Part shown: positions 50,480-61,174 of the stretch, in pieces
Position numbering within the stretch: position 1 is the first letter of the stretch
Layout: each line of letters opens with the position of its first letter
NCBI GenBank assembly: GCA_016711875.1
Contig: JADJSD010000001.1
Coordinates: 1,991,415 to 2,055,414, forward strand
Reading direction: 5' to 3'
Source of the DNA: Betaproteobacteria bacterium
GTDB lineage: Bacteria; Pseudomonadota; Gammaproteobacteria; Burkholderiales; Usitatibacteraceae
DNA: 64,000 nucleotides
Notes under the pieces: model-generated
Told to the model about the DNA's origin: nothing
The model's database searches: none
What the model saw: the letters and a program-made list of their open reading frames with translations, nothing else
Position numbers and translations under genes: made by a program

Positions 50480-52135
50480 GTGCTGAGCGTCCTCGACGCC
50501 GTCGTTCCCCAGCGGTACTGGGCCTGGGCCACCTGCGCCCTGCTGGCCGTCGGCTGCTTCGCGATGGTCCCGCATTCCCTCCTCTGGTATTGGCCCGCGG
50601 CCCTCTTCGCCGCGCTCGCCCTCGTGGGCCTCGCGGACTTCGCGCAGCCCAGGCAGGCGATACGGCGCAATTACCCGGTCATCGCGCACTTCCGGTTCTT
50701 CTTCGAGTTCATCCGGCCGGAGATCCGCCAGTACTTCATCGAGGCCGACAACGAACACCTGCCTTTCTCGCGCACGCAGCGCTCCATTGTCTACCAGCGC
50801 GCCAAGGGCGCGGTCGACAAGAGGCCCTTCGGCACGCAGCTCGACGTCTACGAGGAGCACTACGAGTGGATCAACCACTCGATGGCGCCGGTGGAGGTCG
50901 AAAGCCACGACTTCCGGCTGGGAATCGGCGAGGGGCGCGTGGCGAAGCCGTATTCCGCCAGCGTCTTCAACATCTCGGCGATGAGCTTCGGCGCGCTCTC
51001 GGCCAACGCCATCCTCGCGCTCAACGAAGGCGCGAAGCGCGGCCGCTTCTTCCACGACACCGGCGAGGGCTCCATCTCGCGCTACCACCGCGAAAAGGGG
51101 GGGGATCTCGTCTGGGAGATCGGCAGCGGCTACTTCGGCTGCCGCGACGGCGAGGGACGCTTCGACGCGGAACGCTTCACCGCGAACGCGACGGGCGAGC
51201 AGGTGAAGATGATCGAGGTGAAGCTTTCGCAGGGCGCCAAGCCCGGCCACGGCGGCGTGCTGCCGGGCCCGAAGGTGACCCCCGAGATCGCCGAGGCGCG
51301 CGGGGTGCCGGTCGGCACCGATTGCATCTCGCCCGCGTGCCATTCGGCTTTCTCCAACCCCATCGAACTGCTGCAGTTCGTCGACCGGCTTCGCAAGCTC
51401 TCCGGCGGCAAGCCCACGGGCTTCAAGCTCGCGATCGGCCACCCCTGGGAATGGTTCGGCATCGTGAAGGCGATGGTCGAGACGGGCATCACGCCGGACT
51501 ACATCGTGGTCGACGGCGGCGAGGGCGGCACGGGCGCCGCGCCCCTCGAGTTCACGGACCACGTGGGCGCGCCGCTTCGCGAAGGGCTCATGCTGGTGCA
51601 CAACTCCCTGGTCGGCGTGAACCTGCGCGACAAGGTGCGCGTGGGCGCGAGCGGCAAGATCGTCACCGCCTTCGACATCGCGCGCACCATGGCGATCGGC
51701 GCGGACTGGTGCAACTCGGCGCGCGGCTTCATGTTCGCCCTCGGGTGCCTGCAGGCCCAGACCTGCCACTCCGGCCACTGCCCCACCGGCGTCACCACGC
51801 AGGACCCGCGCCGCATGCGCGCGCTCGTCGTGCCCGACAAGGCCGAGCGCGTCTTCAACTTCCACCAGAACACGCTCAAGGCGCTCAAGGAACTGCTCGG
51901 CGCCGCCGGCCTCTCCCACCCGAGCGAGCTGGGCCCGGAGCACGTCATCCGCCGCGTGTCGTCGAACGAAGTCCGCTCCCTCTCCACCCTCCACCACTGG
52001 CTCGAGCCGGGCGCGTTGCTTGGCGACGATATTCCGAAGAGCCCGGTCTACCAGGTCTTCTGGAAGAACGCGCGGCCGGATACGTTCCAGGCGCCGGAGA
52101 ATGTGCTGACGATCCGTACGCAGAAGCACCGGTAA
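50480..52135 (+). CDS. FMN-binding glutamate synthase-family protein
   Basis: A 551-residue protein with two N-terminal membrane helices (YWAWATCALLAVGCFAMV, LLWYWPAALFAALALVGLA) and a GltS alpha-subunit-like FMN barrel: KPYSASVFNISAMSFGALSANAI, VKLSQGAKPGHGGVLPG, DYIVVDGGEGGTGAAP, and the Cys-rich CHSGHCPTGVTTQDP that in true glutamate synthase binds a 3Fe-4S cluster. No amidotransferase domain is present, so it is not a normal GOGAT. The GTG has GGGAGGAGA upstream. Substrate unknown. Confidence 0.88.
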   Translation: MLSVLDAVVPQRYWAWATCALLAVGCFAMVPHSLLWYWPAALFAALALVGLADFAQPRQAIRRNYPVIAHFRFFFEFIRPEIRQYFIEADNEHLPFSRTQRSIVYQRAKGAVDKRPFGTQLDVYEEHYEWINHSMAPVEVESHDFRLGIGEGRVAKPYSASVFNISAMSFGALSANAILALNEGAKRGRFFHDTGEGSISRYHREKGGDLVWEIGSGYFGCRDGEGRFDAERFTANATGEQVKMIEVKLSQGAKPGHGGVLPGPKVTPEIAEARGVPVGTDCISPACHSAFSNPIELLQFVDRLRKLSGGKPTGFKLAIGHPWEWFGIVKAMVETGITPDYIVVDGGEGGTGAAPLEFTDHVGAPLREGLMLVHNSLVGVNLRDKVRVGASGKIVTAFDIARTMAIGADWCNSARGFMFALGCLQAQTCHSGHCPTGVTTQDPRRMRALVVPDKAERVFNFHQNTLKALKELLGAAGLSHPSELGPEHVIRRVSSNEVRSLSTLHHWLEPGALLGDDIPKSPVYQVFWKNARPDTFQAPENVLTIRTQKHR

Positions 52136-52162
52136 GCGCGAGCGCCCTGCCAGTCGGGCGGA

Positions 52163-52420
52163 GATTGTCCGGCAGGCGGCGAGGGACGGTGCTACCAGAA
52201 GGCATATCCGGAGCATGGTGTCGGTTGTGTTTTTCTCGATTTTGGACCGAGTCAAGGCATCACCAGCCTGCCTGCTCGAACCTATGTCGACATAGGCCCC
52301 GAAGTCGACGGACGGAGCAAGTTCATTCGGTCCAAAATCGAAAAAACGCAACCGACACCATGCTCCTCGCATCACCCGGCTGCACCCGATTTCCGCTTCA
52401 TCGCCGCCTGCCGGACAATC
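52163..52420. repeat. 258-bp nested inverted repeat, MITE- or REP-like
   Basis: Three nested pairs are visible. Outer: GATTGTCCGGCAGGCGGCGA (52163-52182) and its perfect reverse complement (52401-52420). Middle: a 41-nt arm at 52210-52250 starting GGAGCATGGTGTCGGTTG and its 40-nt partner at 52327-52366, differing by one substitution and one indel region. Centre: CCTATGTCGACATAGG (52281-52296), a perfect 16-bp palindrome. The element fills most of the 295-bp gap between two plus-strand genes and contains no ORF of note. No target-site duplication could be established. Confidence 0.8.
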
Positions 52421-52430
52421 ACCGCCCACG

Positions 52431-53276
52431 ATGAGGTCGCCCATGCTTCGCCGCCTGCTTGCTTGCGCCGCCACCGCCGCCTGCCTCGCCGCCTCGGCCG
52501 CGCCCTACGAAGGCCCGATCTTCGACGCCCACCTGCACTACAACGACGACGCGATCGAGCGCTATCCCATCGGCACGGTGATGGAGCTCTTCGCCAAGAA
52601 CGGCGTGAAGGCCATCCTCGCGAACAGCCGTCCCAATGACGGCACGCGAGCCCTCGTCGAGGCGCAGAAGAAGAGCCCGCGGGCGGGGTTCCACGTCGTG
52701 CCGTTCATCCGCGTCTATCGGGACCGCAGTGACTACGGCACCTGGTTCAATCGTCCCGAAGTCGCGCAGATGATCGAGGACGAGTGGAAGCGCGGCTACT
52801 ACAAGGGGGTGGGGGAATTCCACCTGTCGGGCACGGAAGCCGACACGGCCGTGGTGAAGCGGATCGTGGATTTCGCGGTGGCGAAGGGCCTGCTGCTGCA
52901 TTGCCACTGCGACCCGGCGGCACTCGAGGTTCTCTATCGACACAATGCGAAAGCGCGGGTGATCTGGGCGCACACGGGGTTTTCGACCCCCATCGCGGAG
53001 GTTGACGCGCTGCTCGAAAAATATCCCCAACTCTGGGGCGAGCTTTCGTACCGGTGGGACGTGGTGGAGGGAAAGACGCTCACGCCCGAGTGGAAGGCTT
53101 TCTTCACGAAACGTGCCGACCGGTTCGTGGCCGGCTCCGACACCTGGGTGAACCAGCGCTGGCAGATGTACCCCGAGATCATCGGCACCTACCGCACGTG
53201 GCTCGGGCAACTGCCCGCCGAGGCGGCCGCGCGGATCGCGTGGAAGAACGGCGCGGCGCTCTTCGGGTTGCCGTAG
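52431..53276 (+). CDS. Secreted amidohydrolase-family TIM-barrel hydrolase
   Basis: A 281-residue protein with a signal peptide (LLACAATAACLAASAA). The barrel opens with the metal motif FDAHLHYN (H-x-H), has KGVGEFHL and LLLHCHCDPAAL in mid-sequence, VIWAHTGFS for a further His, and FVAGSDTW for the conserved Asp, all as in amidohydrolase_2-type enzymes. Substrate unknown. The ATG at 52431 begins 10 bp after the nested repeat; ATG 52443 is an alternative. Confidence 0.83.
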   Translation: MRSPMLRRLLACAATAACLAASAAPYEGPIFDAHLHYNDDAIERYPIGTVMELFAKNGVKAILANSRPNDGTRALVEAQKKSPRAGFHVVPFIRVYRDRSDYGTWFNRPEVAQMIEDEWKRGYYKGVGEFHLSGTEADTAVVKRIVDFAVAKGLLLHCHCDPAALEVLYRHNAKARVIWAHTGFSTPIAEVDALLEKYPQLWGELSYRWDVVEGKTLTPEWKAFFTKRADRFVAGSDTWVNQRWQMYPEIIGTYRTWLGQLPAEAAARIAWKNGAALFGLP

Positions 53277-53294
53277 GAGGGTCGTTCCGCAGGG

Positions 53295-53300
53295 TAGAAT
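53295..53300 (+). promoter_or_regulatory. -10 element
   Basis: TAGAAT in GGGTAGAATGCG lies 28 bp before the ATG at 53329, the same spacing as at the M17 gene. Confidence 0.4.
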
Positions 53301-53328
53301 GCGATTTTTCCCGCAGGACCGAACGACC

Positions 53329-54168
53329 ATGACGCATCCCCTTCGCCGCCTTCTCGCCCTTCTCGCCCTCGGCGTCGCCTTCGCGATGCCCGCCCGCGCG
53401 ACGACCTATTCCATCGACTTCACCGACATCTGGTGGAACGCGGCCGAGAGCGGCTGGGGCATAAACGTGGCCCAGCGCAGCAACATCATCTTCGCGACGC
53501 TGTTTGTTTATGGTGCGGACAACACGGCGCGCTGGTATTCGGCCACGCTCGTGCCGGTGAGCCCGCAGCCTTCCGGCCTCACGCGCTTCTCGGGCCAGCT
53601 CGTGCGCACCACGGGTCCCTGGTTCGGCGCCCCGACGTTCACGACGCCTCCGATAGGGATCGCGCCGGTCGGCAACATGACCCTGTCCTTCAATTCGCCC
53701 GTGACGGGAACGCTCGAGTACGACGTGGACGGCGTCACGGTCAGGAAGGACATCGCGCGCCAGCCCTTCGGCACCGAGAACATCGCGGGCCAGTACCAGG
53801 GTGGCATGATCGCCATCGCCTCGCAGTGCCAGAACCCCACCAACAACGGCGTGGCCGACATCCGCGGCACGATGGTCGCCTCGATGACAGGCGTCGGCGC
53901 GACGCTGCGGGCGAACTTCGTCATCAGCATCGACGCGAGTTCGATTTGCACCTTCAACGGGCCGTATGTCCAGATCGGCCGGATGGCCACGATCTCCGGC
54001 GGCACCTTCTCGTGCGTCGTGGGCACCCAGCAGGCCAACAACGGGACCTTCTCGATGACGGCCCTCGACGCCCAGGTGAACGGATTCCACGCCAGCTTCA
54101 CCGGCGGCGACCAGTTCTGCACCTATAACGGACGCTTCGGCGGCACGCGGGACGTGGTCGGCAACTAG
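53329..54168 (+). CDS. Secreted protein with WWNAAESGWG motif, unknown function
   Basis: A 279-residue protein with a signal peptide (RLLALLALGVAFAMPARA). The mature N-terminus, FTDIWWNAAESGWGINVAQRSNIIFATLFVYG, is a motif recurring in many secreted betaproteobacterial proteins of unknown function, where it is often followed by beta-rich sequence as here. The C-terminal half is rich in Gly, Thr and Asn and has three Cys-Thr or Cys-Gln spots that may pair. No enzyme motif is seen. Confidence 0.8.
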   Translation: MTHPLRRLLALLALGVAFAMPARATTYSIDFTDIWWNAAESGWGINVAQRSNIIFATLFVYGADNTARWYSATLVPVSPQPSGLTRFSGQLVRTTGPWFGAPTFTTPPIGIAPVGNMTLSFNSPVTGTLEYDVDGVTVRKDIARQPFGTENIAGQYQGGMIAIASQCQNPTNNGVADIRGTMVASMTGVGATLRANFVISIDASSICTFNGPYVQIGRMATISGGTFSCVVGTQQANNGTFSMTALDAQVNGFHASFTGGDQFCTYNGRFGGTRDVVGN

Positions 54169-54242
54169 CCGCCTTCCGCGCCCGACCGGGCGAGAGCTTC
54201 AGCGCGCACGCCGACGAACCCGAATCCCTGGGGAGACGAGAC

Positions 54243-54716
54243 ATGCGATTCACGACGACGATGGTCTTCGCCGCGGCACTGGCCAGTGGCGCGGTGGCCG
54301 TGGCGCAGGAACCCTTCGATGCCTGCGAGCTGTTCACGCAGGCCGAAGCCGAGAGCGTGCTGGGCAAGGGCGCGAGCCCCGAGCCGCCCAACCCGAAGGT
54401 GAAGCGCCCGAAGGTGGTTTCCACCTGCAGCTACTTCGGTTCGCGCGACGGCAAGATCACCGCGGCGACCGCGCAGTTCCGCTTCGCGAAGACGGAAGCC
54501 GACGTGCAGCGCGCTTTCGACGAGGAGCGGCTCAAGTTCCAGTCGAAGCCCATGCTCATCGCGGGCGGGCGCGCCTTCTGGAGCGCGAAGCAGGGCCAGC
54601 TGCACGTCCAGAAGGGTCGCGCCTGGCTCACGGTCGCCGTGGGGTCGCAGAAACCCGCGGAACGCGAGCCGGAGCCCGCGCGGCGCCTGGCGGAGCAGCT
54701 CGCCAAGAAGCTCTGA
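54243..54716 (+). CDS. Secreted protein, unknown (DUF3558-like)
   Basis: A 157-residue protein with a signal peptide (TMVFAAALASGAVAVA). The mature part starts FDACELFTQAEAESVLGKGA and has CSYFGSRDGKI, resembling the DUF3558-type 'CxLxTxxEAxxxLG' fold with two cysteines; the tail is charged. It is 74 bp after the WWN-motif gene and may share its transcript. Function unknown. Confidence 0.75.
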   Translation: MRFTTTMVFAAALASGAVAVAQEPFDACELFTQAEAESVLGKGASPEPPNPKVKRPKVVSTCSYFGSRDGKITAATAQFRFAKTEADVQRAFDEERLKFQSKPMLIAGGRAFWSAKQGQLHVQKGRAWLTVAVGSQKPAEREPEPARRLAEQLAKKL

Positions 54717-54772
54717 TGAAGGGGACAGTCCCCTTCGACGCCTTCGGCAAGGGCTCTCGCGACCCCCTTTGG

Positions 54773-54778
54773 TAGAAT
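54773..54778 (+). promoter_or_regulatory. -10 element of eno
   Basis: TAGAAT in TGGTAGAATGAC lies 59 bp before the eno ATG, allowing an untranslated leader of about 53 nt. No clear -35 is seen. Confidence 0.45.
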
Positions 54779-54837
54779 GACAGGCTGGACGCGCGTGCCT
54801 TCGCCCGCGCGAGCAACCGAGTCTTCAGGGAGAGCGA

Positions 54838-56121
54838 ATGTCCGCCATCGTCGAAGTCGTTGCCCGCGAGATCCTGGATTCCCGCGGCAATCCCACCGTG
54901 GAAGCCGATGTCCTTCTGGAATCGGGCGTGCTGGGGAGGGCTGCGGTGCCCTCCGGCGCCTCGACCGGGTCGAGGGAAGCCATCGAGTTGCGCGACGGCG
55001 ACGCCAAGCGCTATCTCGGCAAGGGCGTGCAGAAGGCCGTCGATCACGTGAACACGGAGATCTGCGAGGCCATCATCGGCCTGGACGTCTCCGAGCAGGC
55101 CCACCTGGACCGCGTGCTCTGCGACCTGGATGGCACCGAGAACAAGGCGCGCCTGGGCGCCAACGCCATCCTCGCGGTGTCGGTCGCCTGCGCCAAGGCG
55201 GCGGCGGAGGAATGCGGCCTGCCCCTCTACCGATATCTCGGGGGCAGCGCCCCGCGCAAGATGCCCGTGCCGATGATGAACGTCATCAACGGCGGCGCCC
55301 ACGCGAACAATTCGCTCGACCTGCAGGAATTCATGATCATCCCCGCGGGCCTGCCCACCTTCCGGGATGCGCTGCGCTGCGGGGCCGAGGTGTTCCACAC
55401 CCTCAAGAAGATGCTCGACAAGGAAGGCATGTCGACCACGGTGGGCGACGAGGGCGGCTTCGCGCCCAACCTGCCCAACAACGAGGCGGCCATCCAGTGG
55501 ATCCTCAAGGCCATCGAGGAAGCGGGCTACCTCGCCGGCAGCGACGTCCTGATCGGCCTGGACTGCGCGGCGAGCGAGTTCTACAAGGACGGCAAGTACC
55601 GCTTCGAGAGCGAGCACCTGTCGTACACCGCGCAGCAGTTCACCGATCTCCTGGACACCTGGTGCGACAAGTACCCGATCATCTCGATCGAGGACGGCAT
55701 GGCCGAGGGCGACTGGGACGGGTGGGCGATGCTCACCGAGCGCATCGGCAAGGGCGTGCAGGTGGTGGGCGACGACGTGTTCGTCACCAACCCGCGCATC
55801 CTGGAGGAAGGCATCCGCCGGGGCGTCGCCAACTCCATCCTGGTGAAGATCAACCAGATCGGCACGCTCTCGGAGACCTTCGAGGCCATCGGCATGGCGC
55901 ACCGCGCCGGCTACACCACGGTGATCTCGCACCGCTCCGGCGAGACGGAGGATTCGACCATCGCCGACATCGCGGTGGGCACGAACGCGATGCAGATCAA
56001 GACGGGCTCGCTCTCGCGATCGGACCGCACGGCCAAGTACAACCAGCTCCTGCGCATCGAGGAAGAGCTGGGCGACGGCGCCGAGTACGCGGGCCGCGGG
56101 GCCTTCTACCACCTGAAATGA
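54838..56121 (+). CDS. eno: Enolase
   Basis: This 427-residue enzyme converts 2-phosphoglycerate to PEP and is also an RNA degradosome component in many proteobacteria. Hallmarks: EILDSRGNPTVEADV, VPSGASTGSREAIELRDG, MPVPMMNVINGGAHANN, GDEGGFAPN, the ISIEDGMAEGDW metal Glu/Asp, the catalytic-lysine region LVKINQIGTLSET and SHRSGETEDSTIADIAVG. Full length and typical. The ftsB gene follows after 1 bp. Confidence 0.97.
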   Translation: MSAIVEVVAREILDSRGNPTVEADVLLESGVLGRAAVPSGASTGSREAIELRDGDAKRYLGKGVQKAVDHVNTEICEAIIGLDVSEQAHLDRVLCDLDGTENKARLGANAILAVSVACAKAAAEECGLPLYRYLGGSAPRKMPVPMMNVINGGAHANNSLDLQEFMIIPAGLPTFRDALRCGAEVFHTLKKMLDKEGMSTTVGDEGGFAPNLPNNEAAIQWILKAIEEAGYLAGSDVLIGLDCAASEFYKDGKYRFESEHLSYTAQQFTDLLDTWCDKYPIISIEDGMAEGDWDGWAMLTERIGKGVQVVGDDVFVTNPRILEEGIRRGVANSILVKINQIGTLSETFEAIGMAHRAGYTTVISHRSGETEDSTIADIAVGTNAMQIKTGSLSRSDRTAKYNQLLRIEEELGDGAEYAGRGAFYHLK

Positions 56122-56122
56122 G

Positions 56123-56419
56123 ATGAAGGCGCTCGCCGCGCTGCTGGCCGGCCTCGTCCTCGCGCTCCAGGTTCCGCTCTGGTTCGGCAAGGGCGGCTGG
56201 CTCAAGGTGCGCGAGCTCGATCGCCAGCTCGCCGAGCAGCGCGCGGGCAACGATCGCCTGAAGGTGCGCAACGACGCCCTCGACGCGGAAGTGCGCGACC
56301 TGAAGCAGGGCCTCGACGCCGTCGAGGAGCGGGCCCGCGTCGAGCTGGGCATGATCCGCCAGGACGAGGTCTTCTACCAGGTCGTCACGCCTGCGCCCAC
56401 GCCGCGCGCGGGCCGATGA
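56123..56419 (+). CDS. ftsB: Cell division protein FtsB
   Basis: A 98-residue septal protein of the FtsQBL complex. It has one N-terminal helix (LAALLAGLVLALQVPLWFG) and a periplasmic coiled coil (VRELDRQLAEQRAGNDRLKVRNDALDAEV), then the family block GLDAVEERARVELGMIRQDEVFYQV. Position directly after eno is the classical one. It overlaps the next gene by ATGA. Confidence 0.95.
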   Translation: MKALAALLAGLVLALQVPLWFGKGGWLKVRELDRQLAEQRAGNDRLKVRNDALDAEVRDLKQGLDAVEERARVELGMIRQDEVFYQVVTPAPTPRAGR

Positions 56420-57333
56420 GCGCCGCGCCCCTCGTCTCGCTCCTCATCCCTGCCTACCGGCCGCGCTTCTTCGGGGAGGCGCTCTCGAGCGCCCGGGCGC
56501 AGCGCCATCCGAACCTTGAAATCGTGGTGGGCGACGACTCGCCCGGCGGGGAGATCGCGCGGGCCGTGAAGGCCGCGGACGATCCGCGCATCCGCTACGA
56601 AAGGCACGAGCCGGCGCTCGGCTTCGCCGGCAACTTCACGCGCCTGTTCGAGGTCTCACGGGGCCCCTTCGTGAAGTTCCTGAACGACGATGACGTGCTG
56701 CACCCGGATTGCGTGCCGCGCCTGCTCGCCCCGATGCTCGCGAGGCCGGACGTGACGCTCGCCACGAGCCGGCGCGCGGTGATCGGCGCCGAAGGTCAGG
56801 CGCTCGCCGGCGACACGGCCACGCACCCGCTCATGCCCGCGGACGGCTTCATGCCCGGAAAGGCCCTCGGTACCTTCCTGCTGCGCCTGAGCGTGAACCG
56901 CATCGGCGAGCCGAGTACCGTGCTTTTCCGGCGCGAATGCGTGCGCGTGGAGGGCGATTCGATTTTCCGTTGGGGCGACAACGACTACGAGTGCCTCGCC
57001 GACCTGTCGCTCTGGCTGCGCCTGCTCGCGAAGGGCGGCGCGTGGTGGGTGGCCGATCCCTTGAGCGCCTACCGCTACCACGAGGGGCAGCAGCAACGCA
57101 CGGCGGGCACTTCCGCCAAGTGCATCGTGGAACGGTGGCTGGTCGTGGAGGATGGGGCGCGCGCCGGGTTTCTCGACGCGGCCCCGGATTACGACGAAGC
57201 CGCGAGCGTCGCGGCGGGCGTGTTTCGCCGGTTCATCGACGACGAAACCCAGTCACCCGAATTGCTCGCGGCCCTGCGCGCCTTCGCGCCGCGCATCCCG
57301 GCGCGGTACCTCGCGGCCGGGAGCGGAGCGTGA
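56416..57333 (+). CDS. Family 2 glycosyltransferase
   Basis: A 305-residue GT-A transferase: PLVSLLIPAYRPRFFGEAL at the start, VVGDDSPGG for the nucleotide-sugar Asp, and FVKFLNDDDVLHPDC for the metal-binding DxD. The C-terminal part has LWLRLLAKGGAWWVADPLSAYRYH, common in surface-polysaccharide transferases. It overlaps ftsB by 4 bp, so it is probably translated from the eno-ftsB message. The acceptor is unknown. Confidence 0.87.
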   Translation: MSAAPLVSLLIPAYRPRFFGEALSSARAQRHPNLEIVVGDDSPGGEIARAVKAADDPRIRYERHEPALGFAGNFTRLFEVSRGPFVKFLNDDDVLHPDCVPRLLAPMLARPDVTLATSRRAVIGAEGQALAGDTATHPLMPADGFMPGKALGTFLLRLSVNRIGEPSTVLFRRECVRVEGDSIFRWGDNDYECLADLSLWLRLLAKGGAWWVADPLSAYRYHEGQQQRTAGTSAKCIVERWLVVEDGARAGFLDAAPDYDEAASVAAGVFRRFIDDETQSPELLAALRAFAPRIPARYLAAGSGA

Positions 57334-57338
57334 AGGGG

Positions 57339-57707
57339 TCAACGCCAGTGGCGCGAATCCCCGTGACGATCGTGCCCGTAGCCGTGGCCGCGGCCGGGGC
57401 CGTTCCCGTAGCCGTAACGCGGCACGACGACCACGGGACGCGGCGTCACGTAGCGCACCGGCGGCGCGTAGTAGACGGGCCGCCCGTAGTAGACGGGAGC
57501 CGGGCGGTAGGCCGGCGCGGGCTCGTAGTACACGGGTGCGGGCTGGCCGTAGTACGGCGTGCCGATGGCGACGCCCCAGCCGGGGTTGCCGACCTGGATG
57601 CTCAGGCCCGGAACGTTGACGCTGACGCCCACGTGGGGGCCGGCGGCTGCGGAAAGCGGAACGGCAGCTGCGAGGCCAAGGGCGAGAAGGGCAATGTGAC
57701 GGCGCAT
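57339..57707 (-). CDS. PXPV-repeat secreted protein
   Basis: A 122-residue protein with a signal peptide (IALLALGLAAAVPLSAAA). The mature region is a run of Pro/Tyr-rich repeats (PAPVYYEPAPAYRPAPVYY, GRPVYYAPPVRY) and a Gly/His/Arg tail. Such PXPV proteins are frequent in betaproteobacteria and are thought to be surface or stress related, without a known function. GGAGACAACG precedes the ATG. It converges with the glycosyltransferase, 5 bp apart. Confidence 0.85.
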   Translation of the reverse strand: MRRHIALLALGLAAAVPLSAAAGPHVGVSVNVPGLSIQVGNPGWGVAIGTPYYGQPAPVYYEPAPAYRPAPVYYGRPVYYAPPVRYVTPRPVVVVPRYGYGNGPGRGHGYGHDRHGDSRHWR

Positions 57708-57790
57708 CGTTGTCTCCTGGTGGGGTGGGACGGCGTCACATCGGATAACGCGGCCCGGAGAGCTTCGGTTGACGGCCGGGGCGTCGCCGG

Positions 57791-58606
57791 ATGACGACAA
57801 TGGGCCTGCGCCACCTGCCGGGCATGCCGCGGGTGCCGCCTTCCATCGCCATCGCGGTGGCGGTGTCGATCCTGCTGCACGTGCTGCTGCTCCTCTTCCC
57901 GATGCACGAGAAGATGGGGGCAGGGCCCGCGGGCATGGCCGGCCCGCTTACCGTGGAGCTGAATCTCGCCCCGCGTCCGGAGACGCCGCCGCCCGAAGCG
58001 ATGCCCGAGCCTTCGAAGAGCGCCCCGCCGCCGCGCCCGCGGCGCGAGACGATCGCCACCGCGCCGCGAACGACGCCGGCGCCCTTCAAGGTGCCCGAGC
58101 CCCCGCCGCCGGAGCCGGAAAAGCCCGTCGCGAAGGAGCCGGTCGTCGACATGGCCGCTTTCATCGCGGCCAATCGCGCCCGGCGTGCCCAGATGGATGC
58201 CGCCGCCGCGCGCGGCCCGCAGGCCGCCACGGGCCAGGCGCCATCGGGGCTGGCGCAGAACCTGCAATCGCTCACCAACGACGACGGCACCGGGGGCGTC
58301 TTCCAGATCCTGCGCATCGGCCAGCGCACGGCGGAATTCGCCTTCAACGGCTGGCGCACGGAGACGAACCGCAAGTGGCGCGAGGTGATCGAGGTGGACG
58401 CGGGCACGGGCGGCGACATCGAGCGCGCCATCGTGCGGCGCATGATCGTGCTCATCCGCGAGCATTACTCGGGCGACTTCCGCTGGGAATCGCGCAAGCA
58501 GGGCAAGGTGGTCATCCTGTCGGCCGCGCCACAGCACAACGAGGAGCTCGAGGCCTACATGATGCGGGAGTCCTTCGGGACGCAGATGGTGCGGCGGGGG
58601 CGCTAG
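57791..58606 (+). CDS. TonB-like inner-membrane-anchored protein
   Basis: A 271-residue protein with the build of TonB-family proteins: a single N-terminal helix (SIAIAVAVSILLHVLLLLF, ~18-36, with the His seen in many TonB helices), then a Pro-rich periplasmic linker (~55-115) and a C-terminal globular domain (FQILRIGQRTAEFAFNGW onward). The C-terminal domain is not an obvious TonB_C. It lies opposite a TonB receptor/YfiR/kinase operon, 6 bp from its end, so a role in energising a receptor is possible but unproven. Confidence 0.75.
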   Translation: MTTMGLRHLPGMPRVPPSIAIAVAVSILLHVLLLLFPMHEKMGAGPAGMAGPLTVELNLAPRPETPPPEAMPEPSKSAPPPRPRRETIATAPRTTPAPFKVPEPPPPEPEKPVAKEPVVDMAAFIAANRARRAQMDAAAARGPQAATGQAPSGLAQNLQSLTNDDGTGGVFQILRIGQRTAEFAFNGWRTETNRKWREVIEVDAGTGGDIERAIVRRMIVLIREHYSGDFRWESRKQGKVVILSAAPQHNEELEAYMMRESFGTQMVRRGR

Positions 58607-58612
58607 CGTGCC

Positions 58613-60570
<1,958 letters not shown>

Positions 60571-60574
<4 letters not shown>

Positions 60575-61146
60575 GGCCGGACCCGCTTCTCGTCGCGCAC
60601 GATGGTCGACAGGCGCAGCAGCTGCGAGCTCACGCGAATTCCCGCCCGGGCGGCGGACTCCGGGTTGATCTCGAAATGCAGGCGATCGTCGCGGGGCGCG
60701 AAGCCGACGATGCCGCGGTTCGCCGCGAAGCCCTCGGACTCGCCGATCGTGAGGATCGGCGTGCCGCGCGAGTTGCGGAGGTGCTCGGGCACGAGGGACT
60801 CCGCCGATTCCGGCACGTAGAGGGCGTGGCACTGGCCGACGTCGTCGGTGCGCAGCAGGCGACGCACGCGCACCTCGCGTCCCTGCGCGCTCTTGCCATG
60901 CAGGGCCTCGAAGGCGGGAGGAAGGTCGCGGCCGGCGACGCAGAGGTGGAGGGGAGCCGTCGCGGAAGCGAACGCCTCCGCCGGCCATTGCACGAACTTC
61001 GCAAAGTTGTAGACGAAGGCCGCCTTGAGCTCCGACTCGGAGGGGACCTGCGCACCCGCGGACGCGATGCAGGCGAGGATCGCGAGCAGGGCGATTGCCT
61101 TTCCCGGCCGGGGGCGCAAGGGCGTCGGAAATCGCTTCGAGGTCAT
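60571..61146 (-). CDS. YfiR-family (DUF4154) periplasmic protein
   Basis: A 191-residue secreted protein (signal AIALLAILACIASAGA). The YfiR pattern is clear: ELKAAFVYNFAKFVQWPAEAF, LHLCVAGRDLPPAFEALHGK, GTPILTIGESEGFAANRGIVGF, ending HFEINPESAARAGIRVSSQLLRL. In Pseudomonas YfiR represses the cyclase YfiN in response to the periplasm state; here the neighbour is a hybrid kinase, whose CHASE8-like region is the likely partner. It overlaps the kinase by 4 bp and lies 28 bp after the TonB receptor gene. Confidence 0.9.
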
Positions 61147-61174
61147 GATCGGGCGCTATGCCGGGCCGGCGAAC

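Noticed and set aside
52136..52430. Small gene inside the nested inverted repeat
   Set aside because: No frame of useful length with a ribosome site; symmetry explains the sequence better.
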